Assembly (NCBI RefSeq): GCF_001463905.1
Contig: NZ_BBWR01000011.1
Coordinates: forward strand, 124,001 to 188,000
DNA: 64,000 bases
Origin: Aureimonas frigidaquae
GTDB taxonomy: Bacteria; Pseudomonadota; Alphaproteobacteria; Rhizobiales; Rhizobiaceae
Direction of reading: 5' to 3'
The notes under the pieces are model-generated. The model made no database searches and was not told the DNA's origin. It was given only the letters and a program-made list of their open reading frames with translations. Each line of letters opens with the position of its first letter. Position 1 is the stretch's first letter. Made by a program: the position numbers and the translations under genes. This document shows positions 18,538-31,043 of this stretch, in pieces.

Positions 18538-20346
18538 TCAGGGGCCGGTCGGACCGCTTTCCACCGCGCCCGATGCCTGCAGATTGTGGAAGCGGGCATA
18601 GAGCCCGCCATCGCGGGAGAGGAGGTCGGCATGCGAGCCGCTTTCCGCAACCTTGCCCTGTTCGACCACAAGGATCTGATGTGCCCCGACAATGGTCGAC
18701 AGCCGATGCGCCACGACCAGCACGGTCTTTTCCGTCATGATGTCGGCCAGCGCGCGCTGCACCAGCATTTCCGACCGCGTATCGAGGGCAGAGGTCGCCT
18801 CGTCCAGGACGAGGATGGGCGCGCCGCGCACCAGTGCCCGGGCGATGGACAGGCGCTGGCGTTGCCCGCCGGACAGCGTCACCCCATTCTCGCCGACCGG
18901 CGTGTCATAGCCCTGCGGTTGCGCAAGGATGAACTCTTCCGCCTGGGCCAGCCGCGCTGCGGCCTCGATCTCGGCGTTGGTCGCGTCCATGCGCCCGTAG
19001 CGCAGATTGTCGCGGATGGTGCCTTCGAACAGGACGGGCTGCTGCGGAACATAGGCGATCTGCCGCCGCAGCGAGTGCCGCGTGACGCCGGAAATATCCT
19101 GCCCGTCGATCAGGATCCGCCCGGCGCCGGGCTCGTAGAAGCGCTCGATCAGGGCCAGGATGGTGGACTTGCCGCCGCCCGAAGCGCCGATGATGGCCGT
19201 CGTGCGGCCCGCCGGCGCGACGAAGTCGACCCCCCGGAGCACCGGGTCGGACGCGGCATAGGAAAATTCCACGCCCTCGAAGCGGATTTCGCCGCCCCGG
19301 ACCACCAGGTCCGGCGCGCCGGGCCGGTCCCGCTTGCGGGGCTGGAGATCCAGGAGTTCGTAGATCATCCGGGCGTTGACGAGCGCGCGCTCCATCTCGA
19401 CCTGCAGCCGGGCCAGCCGGCGGGCGGGGTCATAGGCCAGGAGCAGCGCCGTGATGAAGGCGAACATGGCGCCCGGCGAATAGCCGTAGACGATGGCCCG
19501 GTAGCCCGACCAGCCGATCACCCCGGCCACGGCCAGGCCGGCGACGATCTCCATGATGGGGCCGGACCGCTCGGTGATGGCGGCGATGCGGTTTGCCCGC
19601 TCCTCCGCCGCCTCCACCAGCGCGTCGGTGCGCTGGCGCAGCGGCGCCTCCATGGTGAAGGCCTTGACCACCTGGATACCCTGGGCCGCCTCCTGCATCG
19701 CGCCCACGACACGGGCATTCAGGTCGATCGACTGGCGGGTCGCGCGCCGGAGCTTGCGGGACAGGCCGCCGATCAGAATGGCGATGGGTGGCCCGGCCAG
19801 GAGCGCGATGGCCGACAGGACCGGATCCTGCCAGATCATCACCGCGATCAGGAAGACGAGCGTCAGGAGGTCGCGCGCCAGCGACGTGACGGTCAGGTTC
19901 AGCGTGTCGCGCACGCCGGTCACGTTCTGGCTGATCCGCGCGGCGAGTTGCGCGGACCGGTTCTCGCCGAAGAAATCCACAGAAAGTTCGGTCAGATGCG
20001 CAAAAAGCCGCTTCTGGTATCGTGCGACGATATCGTTGCCGATGCGCGCCAGCGTCACGCCCTGGCCGTAGCTGGCCACGCCCCGGATCAGGAAGGCCAG
20101 GAACACCGCGAGCGGCAGGGTCACCAGCATGGCACGGTCGCGCTGGACGAAAATCTGGTCGATCACGTCGCGCATGATCCAGGCCAGGAAGGCCGTGGTC
20201 AGCGCCACCAGCACCAGGCAGATGACGGCAACGACGTAACCCCGGACATGGGCTTTCCCGTTTTCGGACAGGATGCGCTTCAACAGGCGGAGCGCTTCTC
20301 CCCTCTCTTGTCCGTCAGCCAGGGACAGGCCGCTTTCCTTCGTCAC
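18538..20346 (-). CDS. MsbA-like ABC exporter (fused membrane and ATPase domains)
   Basis: A 602-residue half-transporter: six transmembrane helices in residues 35-330, then a nucleotide-binding domain with Walker [10 protein letters not shown], signature [14 protein letters not shown] and Walker [13 protein letters not shown]. It should homodimerise and flip lipid or lipid-linked cargo outward; lipid A-core is the classic MsbA substrate. The gene sits alone between dapB and the divergent aspT. Other lipid or drug exporters have the same layout, so the symbol is withheld. Confidence 0.9.
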   Translation of the reverse strand: MTKESGLSLADGQERGEALRLLKRILSENGKAHVRGYVVAVICLVLVALTTAFLAWIMRDVIDQIFVQRDRAMLVTLPLAVFLAFLIRGVASYGQGVTLARIGNDIVARYQKRLFAHLTELSVDFFGENRSAQLAARISQNVTGVRDTLNLTVTSLARDLLTLVFLIAVMIWQDPVLSAIALLAGPPIAILIGGLSRKLRRATRQSIDLNARVVGAMQEAAQGIQVVKAFTMEAPLRQRTDALVEAAEERANRIAAITERSGPIMEIVAGLAVAGVIGWSGYRAIVYGYSPGAMFAFITALLLAYDPARRLARLQVEMERALVNARMIYELLDLQPRKRDRPGAPDLVVRGGEIRFEGVEFSYAASDPVLRGVDFVAPAGRTTAIIGASGGGKSTILALIERFYEPGAGRILIDGQDISGVTRHSLRRQIAYVPQQPVLFEGTIRDNLRYGRMDATNAEIEAAARLAQAEEFILAQPQGYDTPVGENGVTLSGGQRQRLSIARALVRGAPILVLDEATSALDTRSEMLVQRALADIMTEKTVLVVAHRLSTIVGAHQILVVEQGKVAESGSHADLLSRDGGLYARFHNLQASGAVESGPTGP

Positions 20347-20545
20347 GTCAGACCCATTCCCGTTAATGTCGCCCGCACGCTCATAAGCATTTTACCGCCG
20401 GGAGGAAACCCGCGCAGCATCACGAAGCGCCGCCGACCCCCGGCGAATACGGAAGGCCGGGAATTTTAGACGGCCAACCTTTCCCCCGATTTTGCAAGCG
20501 CTAGTTGCAATCGCATCGACCTGGAGCCCGGGGGGACGCGTGCTC

Positions 20546-22231
20546 ATGGAAATGCTTCACACCATCCTCAACAGATCGCCGGAGATTGCGCTGTTCCTGT
20601 CGCTGGCCGGCGGCTATGCGATCGGCAAGATCCAGTTCGGCAAGTTCCAGCTGGGCGGCGTCGCGGGCTCGCTTCTGGTGGCCGTGCTGATCAGCCAGGT
20701 CGGCGTGTCCATCTCGGACGGCGTCAAGACGCTGCTCTTCGCCCTGTTCATCTATGCCGTCGGTTTCGAGAGCGGGCCCGGTTTCTTCCGGTCGCTCGGG
20801 CGGCAATCGCTGCGCGAGATCGTGCTGGCGAGCGTCCTGGCCGTCACGGCGCTCGGCACCGTCATCCTGTGTGCGCGGCTGTTCGGGCTGGACAAGGGCC
20901 TGGCGGCCGGCGTCGCGGCCGGGGCGCTGACCCAATCCGCCATCATCGGCACGGCCAGTTCGGCCATCGGGCAGCTCAACCTTGCCGCGGACGAGATCCA
21001 GCGCCTGCAGGGCAATGTCGCGGTCGGCTACGCCGTGACCTATATTTTCGGCTCCTTCGGGGCCATCATCATCTGCGTCAACATCCTCCCCTGGCTGATG
21101 GGCCGCTCCATCCGCGACGATGCCATGCGCGCCGAAGCTGCGCTCCTGGCCGGCGCACGGCAGTACGGCCCTGGAGAATCCCCCGCCGTGCCGGACCTCG
21201 TCGGCCGGCTCTACCGCGTGGAGGCCGCGGCCGGGCGCAGCGTGGCACAGATCGAGGCGGCGGCGGGCTCACCCGTCAGCGTGGAGCGCGTCAAGCGCAA
21301 CGGCGCCATTATCGGGCTGCAGCCGGACCTTGCCCTGCAAAAAGACGATGTGGTGCTTCTGGTCGGCCGGCGCGGCGGCGTTCTGGCCTGCGGTGCGTCG
21401 ATCGGCCCGGAGCTTATGTCGTCCGAAGGCATGGATGCCGTCATGGTCAGCCGCGACGTGTCGCTGACCGACCGGCGTTTCGTCGGCCACGATATCGAGG
21501 ATATCACCCGCAACACCAATGCCGCGCTGAAGCACGGCATCTTCGTCACCGGCCTCAAACGCGGCGGCGCCCCCGTCGCCATGACGCCGCAGACGCGGAT
21601 CGAGGCGGGCGACGTGGCCACGATCTACGGCAGCGCCGCCGACGTGGCCCGGGTGGCGCAGGCCGCCGGAACGGAAGTGATCGCCAGCGACAAGACCGAT
21701 TTCGTCTATCATGGCGTCGGCATAGCGGTCGGCCTGCTCGTCGGCCTTCTGGTGCTGCGGGCGGGGGACATTCCGCTCACGCTCGGCGCGGGTGGCGGCG
21801 CCCTTTTGTCCGGCCTCGTCTTCGGCTGGTACCGCGGTCGCAACATGGCGCTGGGCAACCTGCCCATCGCGGCCTCCACCCTGTTGCGCGATCTTGGCCT
21901 GGCGGGCTTCGTGGCGGTGGTCGGGCTGCAATCGGGGTTGCAGGCCGTCAGCACGGTCCGGGAAAGCGGCATATCGCTGTTCCTGGTCGGCGTCGTCGTG
22001 ACCTTGGTGCCCATGCTCATCACCATGCTGGTCGGCCGCTATGTCCTGAAATACGACAACACGGCCATCTTCGCGGGCGCCTTGAGCGGTTCGCGCAGCG
22101 CCAATCCTGCCTTCGGCGAGGTGCTGGACAAGGCCGGAAACGCCATTCCCACCGCATCCTTCGCCATCACCTACGCCCTCGCCAACGTGTTTTTGACCTT
22201 GCTCGGCCCGCTCGTGGTCGCCTTTGCCTGA
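20546..22231 (+). CDS. aspT: Aspartate:alanine antiporter (AspT/YidE family)
   Basis: A 561-residue membrane exchanger made of two hydrophobic AspT/YidE repeats (about residues 1-160 and 380-560) around two central soluble TrkA-C domains (about 195-370, seen as VYRVEAAAGRSV-like and ALKHGIFVTGLKRGG). AspT swaps external aspartate for internal alanine. ATG 20546 follows a G-rich SD; an in-frame TTG at 20492 is less likely. The aspartate decarboxylase gene follows after 19 nt, which supports the substrate call. Confidence 0.87.
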   Translation: MEMLHTILNRSPEIALFLSLAGGYAIGKIQFGKFQLGGVAGSLLVAVLISQVGVSISDGVKTLLFALFIYAVGFESGPGFFRSLGRQSLREIVLASVLAVTALGTVILCARLFGLDKGLAAGVAAGALTQSAIIGTASSAIGQLNLAADEIQRLQGNVAVGYAVTYIFGSFGAIIICVNILPWLMGRSIRDDAMRAEAALLAGARQYGPGESPAVPDLVGRLYRVEAAAGRSVAQIEAAAGSPVSVERVKRNGAIIGLQPDLALQKDDVVLLVGRRGGVLACGASIGPELMSSEGMDAVMVSRDVSLTDRRFVGHDIEDITRNTNAALKHGIFVTGLKRGGAPVAMTPQTRIEAGDVATIYGSAADVARVAQAAGTEVIASDKTDFVYHGVGIAVGLLVGLLVLRAGDIPLTLGAGGGALLSGLVFGWYRGRNMALGNLPIAASTLLRDLGLAGFVAVVGLQSGLQAVSTVRESGISLFLVGVVVTLVPMLITMLVGRYVLKYDNTAIFAGALSGSRSANPAFGEVLDKAGNAIPTASFAITYALANVFLTLLGPLVVAFA

Positions 22232-22247
22232 CGCGACAGGAGAATAG

Positions 22248-23855
<1,608 letters not shown>

Positions 23856-23877
23856 CGGCGCCCCTGCATTGGCGCCG
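23856..23877. terminator. Bidirectional hairpin between asd and glk
   Basis: CGGCGCC and GGCGCCG form a 7-bp stem with an 8-nt loop exactly in the 25-nt space between the two convergent stop codons. Confidence 0.5.
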
Positions 23878-23880
23878 CGG

Positions 23881-24909
23881 TCAGGCGGACCAGCGGCGCC
23901 CCGCCGTCTCCAGGCCGAAGAAGCGCGGGTTGCGGGCATAGGCCGCCAGCCCGACCAGGGCTGCCATGGGCTCGGTCACCGCAAAGAGGGGCATATCGCG
24001 CAGGAGCGCCGAATGCGGCGCCTTGTCCTCGAAGGCCGCCCGCAGCGCCTCCGTGCGCAGGAGCGGCACGATGCGCTGGAAGATCCCGCCGGCAATATAG
24101 ACACCGCCCCGCGCCATGAAGATCAGGGCAAGGTCGCCCGCCACCCGTCCGAGGCAGGTGGCGAAGAGCTGGATGGCTTCGGCCGCCTGCGCGTCCTCGG
24201 CCGGCGTCGCGGCGGCGAGCGTCACCGCCTCGGGCGTGTCGTGGCGGCTCGGCACGCCGTCGGCGCCGCAGATGGCGCGGTACAGATTGACCAGGCCGCG
24301 GCCGCACAGGACCTGCTCGGCCGAGACGCGCCCCTCGATCCTTTCCAGATGCGGCCAGATGGCCATGTCGCGCGGCGTACGGGGCCCGAGGTCGACATGC
24401 CCACCCTCGCCCGCCACGGGGATCCACATGCGCCGCGCGCGCACCAGCCCCGCCACGCCGAGGCCCGTGCCAGGGCCAAGCACCACGCGGCTCGCGCCCT
24501 CGCGCGCTGAACCGCCCCCGATCTGCTGCCGGCCGCTGTCCGGCAGGGCGGAAACGGCCAGCGCCTGCGCCTCGAAATCGTTCATGACGACGATTTCCTC
24601 AAAGCCGAGATCGGCCAGGAGCGAACGCGGACGCACGACCCAGGGGCTGTTCGTCAGGTCGATCTCGTCCCCGTCGATCGGGCCGGCAATGGCGAGCACG
24701 GCGGATTTCGGCTGCACGGAGGTCTTGTCCAGCACGGTCGCCTGGATCGCGTCGTCGATATTGGGATAGTCCGCCGTCTTGACGACAGGGAAGGTCTTCG
24801 GTTCGGCGAAAGCATCGAGCAACAGCGCGAAGCGCGCATTGGTCCCACCGATGTCGGCGATCAGGATCGGAAAGCGGAGGGCTTCTGAACTATCGAGCGT
24901 CGGTGTCAT
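23881..24909 (-). CDS. glk: Glucokinase
   Basis: A 342-residue ROK-unrelated Glk-type hexokinase. The N-terminal phosphate motif [15 protein letters not shown] and the [14 protein letters not shown] adenosine-site stretch are typical, as are [12 protein letters not shown] with the catalytic aspartate and the [11 protein letters not shown] segment. It makes glucose 6-phosphate and would serve the glucose released by the GH32 enzyme, though the genes are far apart. Convergent with asd. Confidence 0.95.
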   Translation of the reverse strand: MTPTLDSSEALRFPILIADIGGTNARFALLLDAFAEPKTFPVVKTADYPNIDDAIQATVLDKTSVQPKSAVLAIAGPIDGDEIDLTNSPWVVRPRSLLADLGFEEIVVMNDFEAQALAVSALPDSGRQQIGGGSAREGASRVVLGPGTGLGVAGLVRARRMWIPVAGEGGHVDLGPRTPRDMAIWPHLERIEGRVSAEQVLCGRGLVNLYRAICGADGVPSRHDTPEAVTLAAATPAEDAQAAEAIQLFATCLGRVAGDLALIFMARGGVYIAGGIFQRIVPLLRTEALRAAFEDKAPHSALLRDMPLFAVTEPMAALVGLAAYARNPRFFGLETAGRRWSA

Positions 24910-24985
24910 GGCGGGACCGTATAAATCGATTGAAAGGCTGCACCGTCTCTACTGCCAGAGCGGGCCTGTGGAAAGGCTTAGTTTC

Positions 24986-25951
24986 TCAATGTGACGGGCG
25001 TTCCGTCGGTGTGGGGATTGCGGAAAGGACAGGAGCGTGTCCTGAGCCGGCGGCTGCGGCGCCGGCCGGCGCGTCCAGCACCTGGCGGCACGCCCGGGGC
25101 AGGTCCGACATGGCCAGAGGGGGTTTGGGCCGCGGCGGCTTGGCACCCGGCGGTGGCGGCTGCAGCGCGACATCGAACCACCAGGACAGGTCCCCGCAGC
25201 CATCGCCCCGGCCGACCGGCTCCTGGCTTTCGCAGGCGGTGGCGCCCGGCGGGCACCGCATGCGGATGTGGAAATGATAATCGTGCCCATACATCGGCCG
25301 CACCTTGGCAAGCCAGCCGCGATCGCCGCTTGCCACGGCGCAGAGCTTTTCCTTGATGCCGGGGTGGACGAAGATGCGCTCCACCTCCGGCGCCAGGGCC
25401 ACACGCCGCAGCAGCCGGTAATGTTCCGGCCGCCAGCGCGCCGGATCGACCCGCAGGGTCCTGGCGTCGATCAGGCTGGGCGGATCGATCGCATCCCGCT
25501 CGGCGTCGCTCATGCGGTGGTCCGGCATCGGCGTCAGATAGACATCCGCATCCAGGCCGATCTGATGCGAGGCATGGCCGTTGGTCATGGGGCCGCCGCG
25601 CGGCTGCGCGATATCGGCCACAAGGAAGCCGGGCCAGCCGTCCTGGGCGGCGGCCTGGGCCGACAGGCGCTCCAGGAGGTCGATCATGGCCGGATGGCCG
25701 AAGGATCTGTGGCGGGCCGGGCGCGTGGTCTGCCAGGTGGGCCCGTCACGCGGCATGGCGACGCCACCGGCCAGGCACCCGCGTGAATAGAAGCCGATGC
25801 TGGCGCTGGCCATGGCGGCGGGCTCCCGCGCCTGCCCGAACAGATCGCGGGCGGCGGGCTCCGCCAGAGCGGCCGTGCCCCAGAGCAAGAGCGCGGCCAC
25901 CGCCAGCACCCAACGCCAAAGCTGTCCCATCGCCATCCTGCCGCGGTTCAT
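24986..25951 (-). CDS. mepA: Penicillin-insensitive murein DD-endopeptidase MepA
   Basis: A 321-residue periplasmic zinc peptidase that cuts D-alanyl-diaminopimelate cross-links in murein. After a signal peptide (WRWVLAVAALLLWGTAALA), the Peptidase_M74 motifs appear: GGPMTNGHASHQIGLDADVY (zinc ligands) and MYGHDYHFHIRMRCP. The C-terminal 50 residues are proline-rich. ATG 25951 was chosen; 25936 and 25930 are also possible and would all leave the signal peptide intact. Convergent neighbour is none; it is transcribed away from pheT's end. Confidence 0.93.
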   Translation of the reverse strand: MNRGRMAMGQLWRWVLAVAALLLWGTAALAEPAARDLFGQAREPAAMASASIGFYSRGCLAGGVAMPRDGPTWQTTRPARHRSFGHPAMIDLLERLSAQAAAQDGWPGFLVADIAQPRGGPMTNGHASHQIGLDADVYLTPMPDHRMSDAERDAIDPPSLIDARTLRVDPARWRPEHYRLLRRVALAPEVERIFVHPGIKEKLCAVASGDRGWLAKVRPMYGHDYHFHIRMRCPPGATACESQEPVGRGDGCGDLSWWFDVALQPPPPGAKPPRPKPPLAMSDLPRACRQVLDAPAGAAAAGSGHAPVLSAIPTPTERPSH

Positions 25952-26027
25952 GCCGGAAGCTTGCCTGCCCCAGCATGACGGCGCAAGGCTGCACGGAGCT
26001 TGCGCGCCGGCAGCCCCACTGGAAAGG

Positions 26028-28445
26028 TCAGCTCCGAAGGACGCCACCCGTGGCCTTCGCCACCGCGGCGACGATCTTGCCGGAGACGGCCTCCAGATCC
26101 TCGTCGGTCAAGGTGCGTTCGCTGGGAACCAGCGTCACTTCCAGGGCGACGGACTTGCGCCCTTCCCCCAGGGCGGCGCCGGTGAAGATGTCGAAGATCC
26201 GCACCTCGCCCACCAGCTTGCGATCGGCGCCTTCGGCCGCGCGTACGAGCTTCAACGCCTCGACCGCCGCATCGACGACGAAGGCGAAGTCCCGCCGCAC
26301 GGGCTGGAACGCGGAAAGCTGGAGGGTCGGCTTGGTGCGCGTCGGCTTGCGGCGCGCCTCCGGCAGCGCGTCGAGCTGCACCTCGAAGCCGGCCAGGGCG
26401 CCACCCGCCCGAACGGCTTTCAAGACCTTGGGGTGCAGCTCGCCGAACTCCGCCAGCGTGACCTTGGGTCCGAGCTTGATGCGCCCCGAACGGCCGGGAT
26501 GGTACCAGGCGCTGGCCCCGGCCTCGATCTGGATGCGATCGGTGGGAATGCCGGCCGCTTCCAGAACCGCCAGCGCATCGGCCTTCGCATCGTAGACCGA
26601 GACGGTCGGCGCGTTGCCGGACCAGTCGCGCCCCGCGCCCGCCATGACGGCCGTGCCCCGGCGCAGCCCAGCGGCCACGCGCTGCTGGCCCTCCGGCGTA
26701 TCGTCCCGATAGACATGCGAGACCTCGAACAGGGCCGTATCGCCATAGCCGCGCGCGGCATTGCGCGTCGCTGCGGCGATGAGGCTCGGCAGGAGCGAGG
26801 GGCGCATATCCGTCAGCTCGGCGGCAATCGGGTTTTCGAGCTGCAGCGCCTCGGCGCCGCCGCCGAAGGCCACGGCCTCCGCATGCGGGATGAAGGAATA
26901 GGTCACGGTTTCCAGCATGCCGCGCGTGGCAAGCGCCCGGCGCACGATCCGGTCGCGCTGCTGCGCCGCCGTCAGGACGCGGCCCGTCACGGCGGCATCA
27001 CGCGGCAGCGGCGCGGGCGCGATCGCATCGACACCCGTCAGGCGCATCACCTCTTCCACGAGGTCCGCCTTGCCGTCGATATCGGGCCGCCAGCTCGGCG
27101 GGACGATCGTCGCCCCCGCATCGTCGCGCGCCGCCACGGTGAAGCCGAGCGATTGCAGGAGCGCGATCTGCCGGTCCGGCGCGACGGTCAGGCTGGTGAG
27201 ACGCTCGACCTCCGTGAAGGGCAGCCGCACGGGCTCCGGCCGCGCGCCCCGATAGGGCACGATGTGCTTGCGCGTCGGCGTGCCGCCGCACAGCTCCATC
27301 ACCAGGCGCGTGGCAAGGTCGAGCCCCGGCTCCATGAAATCGCAGTCGACACCCCGCTCGAAGCGGTAGCGCGCATCGGTGACGATGCCGAGCTGCCGGC
27401 CGGTGCGGGCAATGTCGATCGGCTCCCACAGCGCCGATTCGATCAGCACGTCCGTGGTCGTCTCGTCGCAACCCGAATGCTCGCCGCCCAAGATGCCGGC
27501 GATCGATTCGGGGCCCTTGTCATCGGCGATCACGCAGACCGATTCATCGAGCGCATGGACCCGCCCGTCGAGCCCGAGGATCTCTTCGCCGCTCGCAGCC
27601 TGGCGCACCGTCAGGCCGCCCGTCACACGCGCGGCATCGAAGACATGCAGTGGCCGGCCGCGATCGAAGGTCAGGTAGTTGGTGATGTCGACCAGCGCGT
27701 TGATCGGGCGCAGTCCGATGGCTTTCAGCCGCTTCTGCATCCAGTCCGGCGATGGGCCGTTGCGCACGCCGCGCACCAGGCGCAGCGCGAAGCCGGTCGC
27801 CGTCGGGCTTTCGAGGGTGAGCGCAACCGGGCAATCTCCCTCTCCGGCGATGGGCTCGGGCGCCTTTGTCTTCAGCGTGCCGAGGCCGGCCGCCGCGAGG
27901 TCCCGTGCAATGCCCGAAACGCCCGTGGCGTCCGGCCGGTTGGGCGTCAGGTTGATCTCGATCACCGGGTCCGACAGGCCCGCATAATCGGAAAAGCGCG
28001 TTCCGACGGGCGCGTCGGACGGCAGGCTGATAATGCCGTTATGCTCGTCCGACAGTTCGAGCTCGCGCTCGGAACACATCATGCCGAAGCTTTCGACACC
28101 CCGGATCTTGCCGACGCCGAGCGTCGTGTCGATGCCGGGCACATAGGTCCCCGGCAACGCCAGGACGCCGATAAGGCCAGCCTGTGCATTGGGCGCGCCG
28201 CAGACGATCTGCAGCGGCTTGCCGTCATTGACCTGCGGGCCGGCATCCACGCTGAGCACGCGCAGCTTGTCGGCATCGGGATGCGGCTCGGCCGTCAGCA
28301 CGCGGGCGATGGTGAAGGGGTGGAACACCGCCCGGTCGTCGACGCTCTCGACCTCCAGACCGATGGCCGTCAGCCGCTCGGTGATCTCGTCAAGGCTCGC
28401 CTGCGTTTCCAGATGATCCTTCAGCCACGACAGGGTGAATTTCAT
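26028..28445 (-). CDS. pheT: Phenylalanine--tRNA ligase beta subunit
   Basis: An 805-residue beta subunit of the (alpha-beta)2 synthetase. The order is the typical one: N-terminal [14 protein letters not shown], tRNA-binding EMAP/OB domain (residues 40-150), B3/B4 editing domain (around residues 210-390), B5, catalytic-like core and the C-terminal ferredoxin-like anticodon-binding domain ending near [31 protein letters not shown] 28445 is the family start; the upstream open frame is spurious. It is separated from pheS by a small membrane-protein gene. Confidence 0.97.
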   Translation of the reverse strand: MKFTLSWLKDHLETQASLDEITERLTAIGLEVESVDDRAVFHPFTIARVLTAEPHPDADKLRVLSVDAGPQVNDGKPLQIVCGAPNAQAGLIGVLALPGTYVPGIDTTLGVGKIRGVESFGMMCSERELELSDEHNGIISLPSDAPVGTRFSDYAGLSDPVIEINLTPNRPDATGVSGIARDLAAAGLGTLKTKAPEPIAGEGDCPVALTLESPTATGFALRLVRGVRNGPSPDWMQKRLKAIGLRPINALVDITNYLTFDRGRPLHVFDAARVTGGLTVRQAASGEEILGLDGRVHALDESVCVIADDKGPESIAGILGGEHSGCDETTTDVLIESALWEPIDIARTGRQLGIVTDARYRFERGVDCDFMEPGLDLATRLVMELCGGTPTRKHIVPYRGARPEPVRLPFTEVERLTSLTVAPDRQIALLQSLGFTVAARDDAGATIVPPSWRPDIDGKADLVEEVMRLTGVDAIAPAPLPRDAAVTGRVLTAAQQRDRIVRRALATRGMLETVTYSFIPHAEAVAFGGGAEALQLENPIAAELTDMRPSLLPSLIAAATRNAARGYGDTALFEVSHVYRDDTPEGQQRVAAGLRRGTAVMAGAGRDWSGNAPTVSVYDAKADALAVLEAAGIPTDRIQIEAGASAWYHPGRSGRIKLGPKVTLAEFGELHPKVLKAVRAGGALAGFEVQLDALPEARRKPTRTKPTLQLSAFQPVRRDFAFVVDAAVEALKLVRAAEGADRKLVGEVRIFDIFTGAALGEGRKSVALEVTLVPSERTLTDEDLEAVSGKIVAAVAKATGGVLRS

Positions 28446-28509
28446 GATTGAGTTCGCGATCGTATCGGTGGTGGACGAATTGGATGGATGGCGGGAGGAG
28501 GGCCGGCGG

Positions 28510-28887
28510 TCAGCGCAGGCTCCCCTGCCGCGTCGTCGCATTGGCGTGGACGAAGCGGTAGATGGACAGGGCCAGCACGGCGAAGACCAGATTGCCCAGG
28601 ATGATGCCGGTCCAGGTCAGCGTCTCGCCCAGGATGAAGCGGTCGACGAGGCTCGGCAGCACCACGCCCAGCGCCAGGCTGGCCAGGGCAGCCGGCGTGC
28701 GATCGAGCTGGTGGTACAGGAAGGCGAACAGGCCAACGGTCACGAGGCCGAGCACATAGGCGCCAAGGGACGCCACCGCACTCGCAAAGGCGACGCCGCC
28801 GAACAGCCAGGTGAGGATTCCCGTCACCAGGGTCGCCAGGACGGCGCCGGCCAGAACGGCGATGCATTCCAGGAACATCATCTTCAT
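28510..28887 (-). CDS. Four-helix membrane protein between pheS and pheT
   Basis: A 125-residue hydrophobic protein with four predicted transmembrane helices (about residues 5-30, 36-58, 66-84 and 90-112) and no recognised motif. ATG 28887 is chosen; the frame open to 29115 would overlap pheS. It lies 38 nt after pheS and 64 nt before pheT on the same strand, so it is co-transcribed with the two synthetase subunits. No function can be named; it is not the leader peptide PheM. Confidence 0.75.
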   Translation of the reverse strand: MKMMFLECIAVLAGAVLATLVTGILTWLFGGVAFASAVASLGAYVLGLVTVGLFAFLYHQLDRTPAALASLALGVVLPSLVDRFILGETLTWTGIILGNLVFAVLALSIYRFVHANATTRQGSLR

Positions 28888-28925
28888 GTCGGTCTGACGC
28901 CTTCCCTTGCCAAAATGCCCGAAAT

Positions 28926-30014
28926 CTAGCTGCTCAAGCCGCCGAACAGTGTCGGAATATCCAGCGGCCGGAAACCGTAATGTTCGAGCCAGCGCACATC
29001 GGCGTCGAAAAAGGCGCGCAGGTCCGGCATGCCGTATTTGAGCATGGCGATGCGATCGATCCCCATGCCCCAGGCGAAGCCCTGATAGACATCGGGATCC
29101 AGGCCACTGGCGCACAGCACGTTCGGATGCACCATGCCGCAGCCCAGGATCTCCATGAAGTCGGTCCCCTCGCCGAAGCGCACCTCACCCGGGCGGGAAC
29201 GGTCGCACTGGATGTCCACCTCCATCGAGGGCTCGGTGAAGGGGAAGAAGCTCGGCCGGAAGCGCATCTGAACCTGCGGCACCTCGAAGAAGGCACGGCA
29301 GAATTCCTGCAGCACCCACATCATGTTGGCGATGTTGGCGCTGCGGTCGATGACGAGCCCTTCCAGCTGGTGGAACATCGGCGAATGGGTCGCGTCCGAA
29401 TCCTGCCGGTAGGTCTTGCCCGGTATGACGATGCGGATGGGCGGCGCCTGGCGCTCCATCGTGCGCACCTGCACGGGCGAGGTGTGCGTGCGCAGCACCT
29501 TGCGGCGGCCATCCGCGCCCGGCTTGAAGAAGAACGTGTCGTGCATTTCCCGGGCGGGGTGGCCCTCGGGGAAGTTCAGCGCCGTGAAGTTGTAGTGGTC
29601 CGTCTCCACATCCGGGCCTTCGGCGATGGCGAAGCCCATGTCGGAGAAGATGGCCGTCACCTCGTCGATCACCTGGCTGATCGGGTGGATGCGCCCGCGC
29701 GCCAGCGTGGAGGGGCGGACGGGCAGCGTCACGTCCACCGCCTCGGCGGCCAGCCGGGCGTTGATGGCGGCGTCCGCCAGTGCTTCGCGGCGCTCGGTCA
29801 GCGCCCCCTGCACCCGGTCGCGCAGCCCGTTCAGGGCCGGGCCGAACTCCCGGCGCTCGTCCGGCGTCATGCGGCCGAGGCCCTTCAGGAGCTCGGAAAT
29901 CTCGCCCTTCTTGCCCAGCGCGGCCAGGCGGACCTCTTCCAGTGCGGCTTCGCTATCGGCCGCGCCGATGTTCGAAAGGGTTCGCTCCTCGAGCGCCGCC
30001 AGATCGCTCACCAT
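28926..30014 (-). CDS. pheS: Phenylalanine--tRNA ligase alpha subunit
   Basis: A 362-residue class II synthetase subunit with the N-terminal coiled coil (residues 1-85), motif 2 ([22 protein letters not shown]) and motif 3 ([11 protein letters not shown]), plus the conserved [17 protein letters not shown] stretch. ATG 30014 is preferred with AGGTG a few bases upstream; a GTG at 30023 would add three residues. The start is preceded by a long hairpin after rplT. Confidence 0.97.
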   Translation of the reverse strand: MVSDLAALEERTLSNIGAADSEAALEEVRLAALGKKGEISELLKGLGRMTPDERREFGPALNGLRDRVQGALTERREALADAAINARLAAEAVDVTLPVRPSTLARGRIHPISQVIDEVTAIFSDMGFAIAEGPDVETDHYNFTALNFPEGHPAREMHDTFFFKPGADGRRKVLRTHTSPVQVRTMERQAPPIRIVIPGKTYRQDSDATHSPMFHQLEGLVIDRSANIANMMWVLQEFCRAFFEVPQVQMRFRPSFFPFTEPSMEVDIQCDRSRPGEVRFGEGTDFMEILGCGMVHPNVLCASGLDPDVYQGFAWGMGIDRIAMLKYGMPDLRAFFDADVRWLEHYGFRPLDIPTLFGGLSS

Positions 30015-30118
30015 GTTCGTCACCTAGCTTTCGCCCCCTTGCACGGTCATGTTCCCGTGAATCTTCCGGTCGTCCCGTCGTCGCCCGTCAGGGGCGCTTG
30101 AAGCACACCCCCCGGGAC

Positions 30119-30160
30119 GCGACAAGGCCCGCGCGCGAGCTTCGCGGCGGGCCTTGTCGC
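30119..30160 (-). terminator. Long hairpin between rplT and pheS
   Basis: GCGACAAGGCCCGC and GCGGGCCTTGTCGC form a perfect 14-bp stem, extended across a one-base bulge by CGCGA/TCGCG around a 3-nt loop. It lies 38 nt after the rplT stop and 105 nt before pheS. No U-tract is visible. It may terminate the ribosomal-protein transcript or set the ratio between rpmI-rplT and pheST expression. Confidence 0.6.
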
Positions 30161-30197
30161 AGTTCGCAAGTAGGCGGCATTCCGCCCGGGCGTCGCC

Positions 30198-30614
30198 TCA
30201 GGCGGCGCGCTTCTCGCCGACGGCGCGCTCGTAAGCGTTCGCGTTCTCGTCCTTCAGGTATGCCAGCGCGTCCTTGGCCTGCGCAACCAGCGCGGCGAAG
30301 GCCTCGGGCTCATGAATGGCGATGTCGGACAGCACCTTGCGGTCGACCTCGATGCCGGCCTTGTTCAGGCCGTCCATGAAGCGCGCATAGGTCAGGCCGT
30401 GCTCACGCACGCCGGCATTGATGCGCTGGATCCACAGAGCGCGGAAATTGCGCTTCTTGTTGCGACGGTCGCGCGTGGCGTACTGCATCGCCCGGTCGAC
30501 GGCAGCCTTCGCGGCGCGGATCGTGTTCTTGCGGCGACCATAGAAACCCTTGGCGGCCTTCAGGACTTTCTTGTGCTTGGCATGGGACGTTACGCCCCGT
30601 TTCACGCGTGCCAT
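30198..30614 (-). CDS. rplT: 50S ribosomal protein L20
   Basis: A 138-residue basic 23S rRNA-binding protein. It starts [26 protein letters not shown] and contains the family signature [16 protein letters not shown]. The C-terminal tail is about 18 residues longer than in E. coli, as in other alphaproteobacteria. It follows rpmI by 40 nt. In E. coli L20 represses its own operon; no such RNA site was identified here. Confidence 0.98.
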   Translation of the reverse strand: MARVKRGVTSHAKHKKVLKAAKGFYGRRKNTIRAAKAAVDRAMQYATRDRRNKKRNFRALWIQRINAGVREHGLTYARFMDGLNKAGIEVDRKVLSDIAIHEPEAFAALVAQAKDALAYLKDENANAYERAVGEKRAA

Positions 30615-30654
30615 GATCTAGCTCCTTAAATTCGCTTCTGTCCCGAACGTCCGC

Positions 30655-30855
30655 TCAGCGGTCGTAGGGCATGTAGGTCTTCACGATGCGCTCGTCCGGC
30701 TTGGACAGGATCATCGTGCCGCGTGCGTCGCGGATGAAGTCGTTGGAGCGTTTGATCATGCCGTGGCGCTTGCCAGCCGGCTGGGCCTTGACCTTGCCGG
30801 TCGCGGTCATGCGGAAGCGCTTTTTGGCGCTCGATTTGGTCTTCATCTTGGGCAT
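30655..30855 (-). CDS. rpmI: 50S ribosomal protein L35
   Basis: A 66-residue basic protein: [14 protein letters not shown] start, then KRHGMIKR and the [10 protein letters not shown] segment. ATG 30855 is backed by a GAGGAGAG SD. Upstream open codons to 30906 are not part of it. Lies between infC and rplT in the conserved order. Confidence 0.97.
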   Translation of the reverse strand: MPKMKTKSSAKKRFRMTATGKVKAQPAGKRHGMIKRSNDFIRDARGTMILSKPDERIVKTYMPYDR

Positions 30856-31043
30856 TTCGCTCTCCTCGATGGGGCAAGGCGAAAGGCTAAGCAGCGTCAC
30901 CGCCACCCGGTAAAATACCGCAACCTTTGCGCCAAAGCATTCGGAGCCGCCACGGCATGCCCTGCCGGACGGCTCGCACTTGAACGGTGGGGCTTATAGA
31001 CGCTGGCCCGAAGGCTGGCAAGCCCGGAAACGGCAGCGCGGCT

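Noticed and set aside
18436-20469. 677-codon plus-strand frame opposite the MsbA-like gene
   Set aside because: Arg/His/Asp-rich mirror of the ABC exporter, whose motifs are intact on the minus strand.
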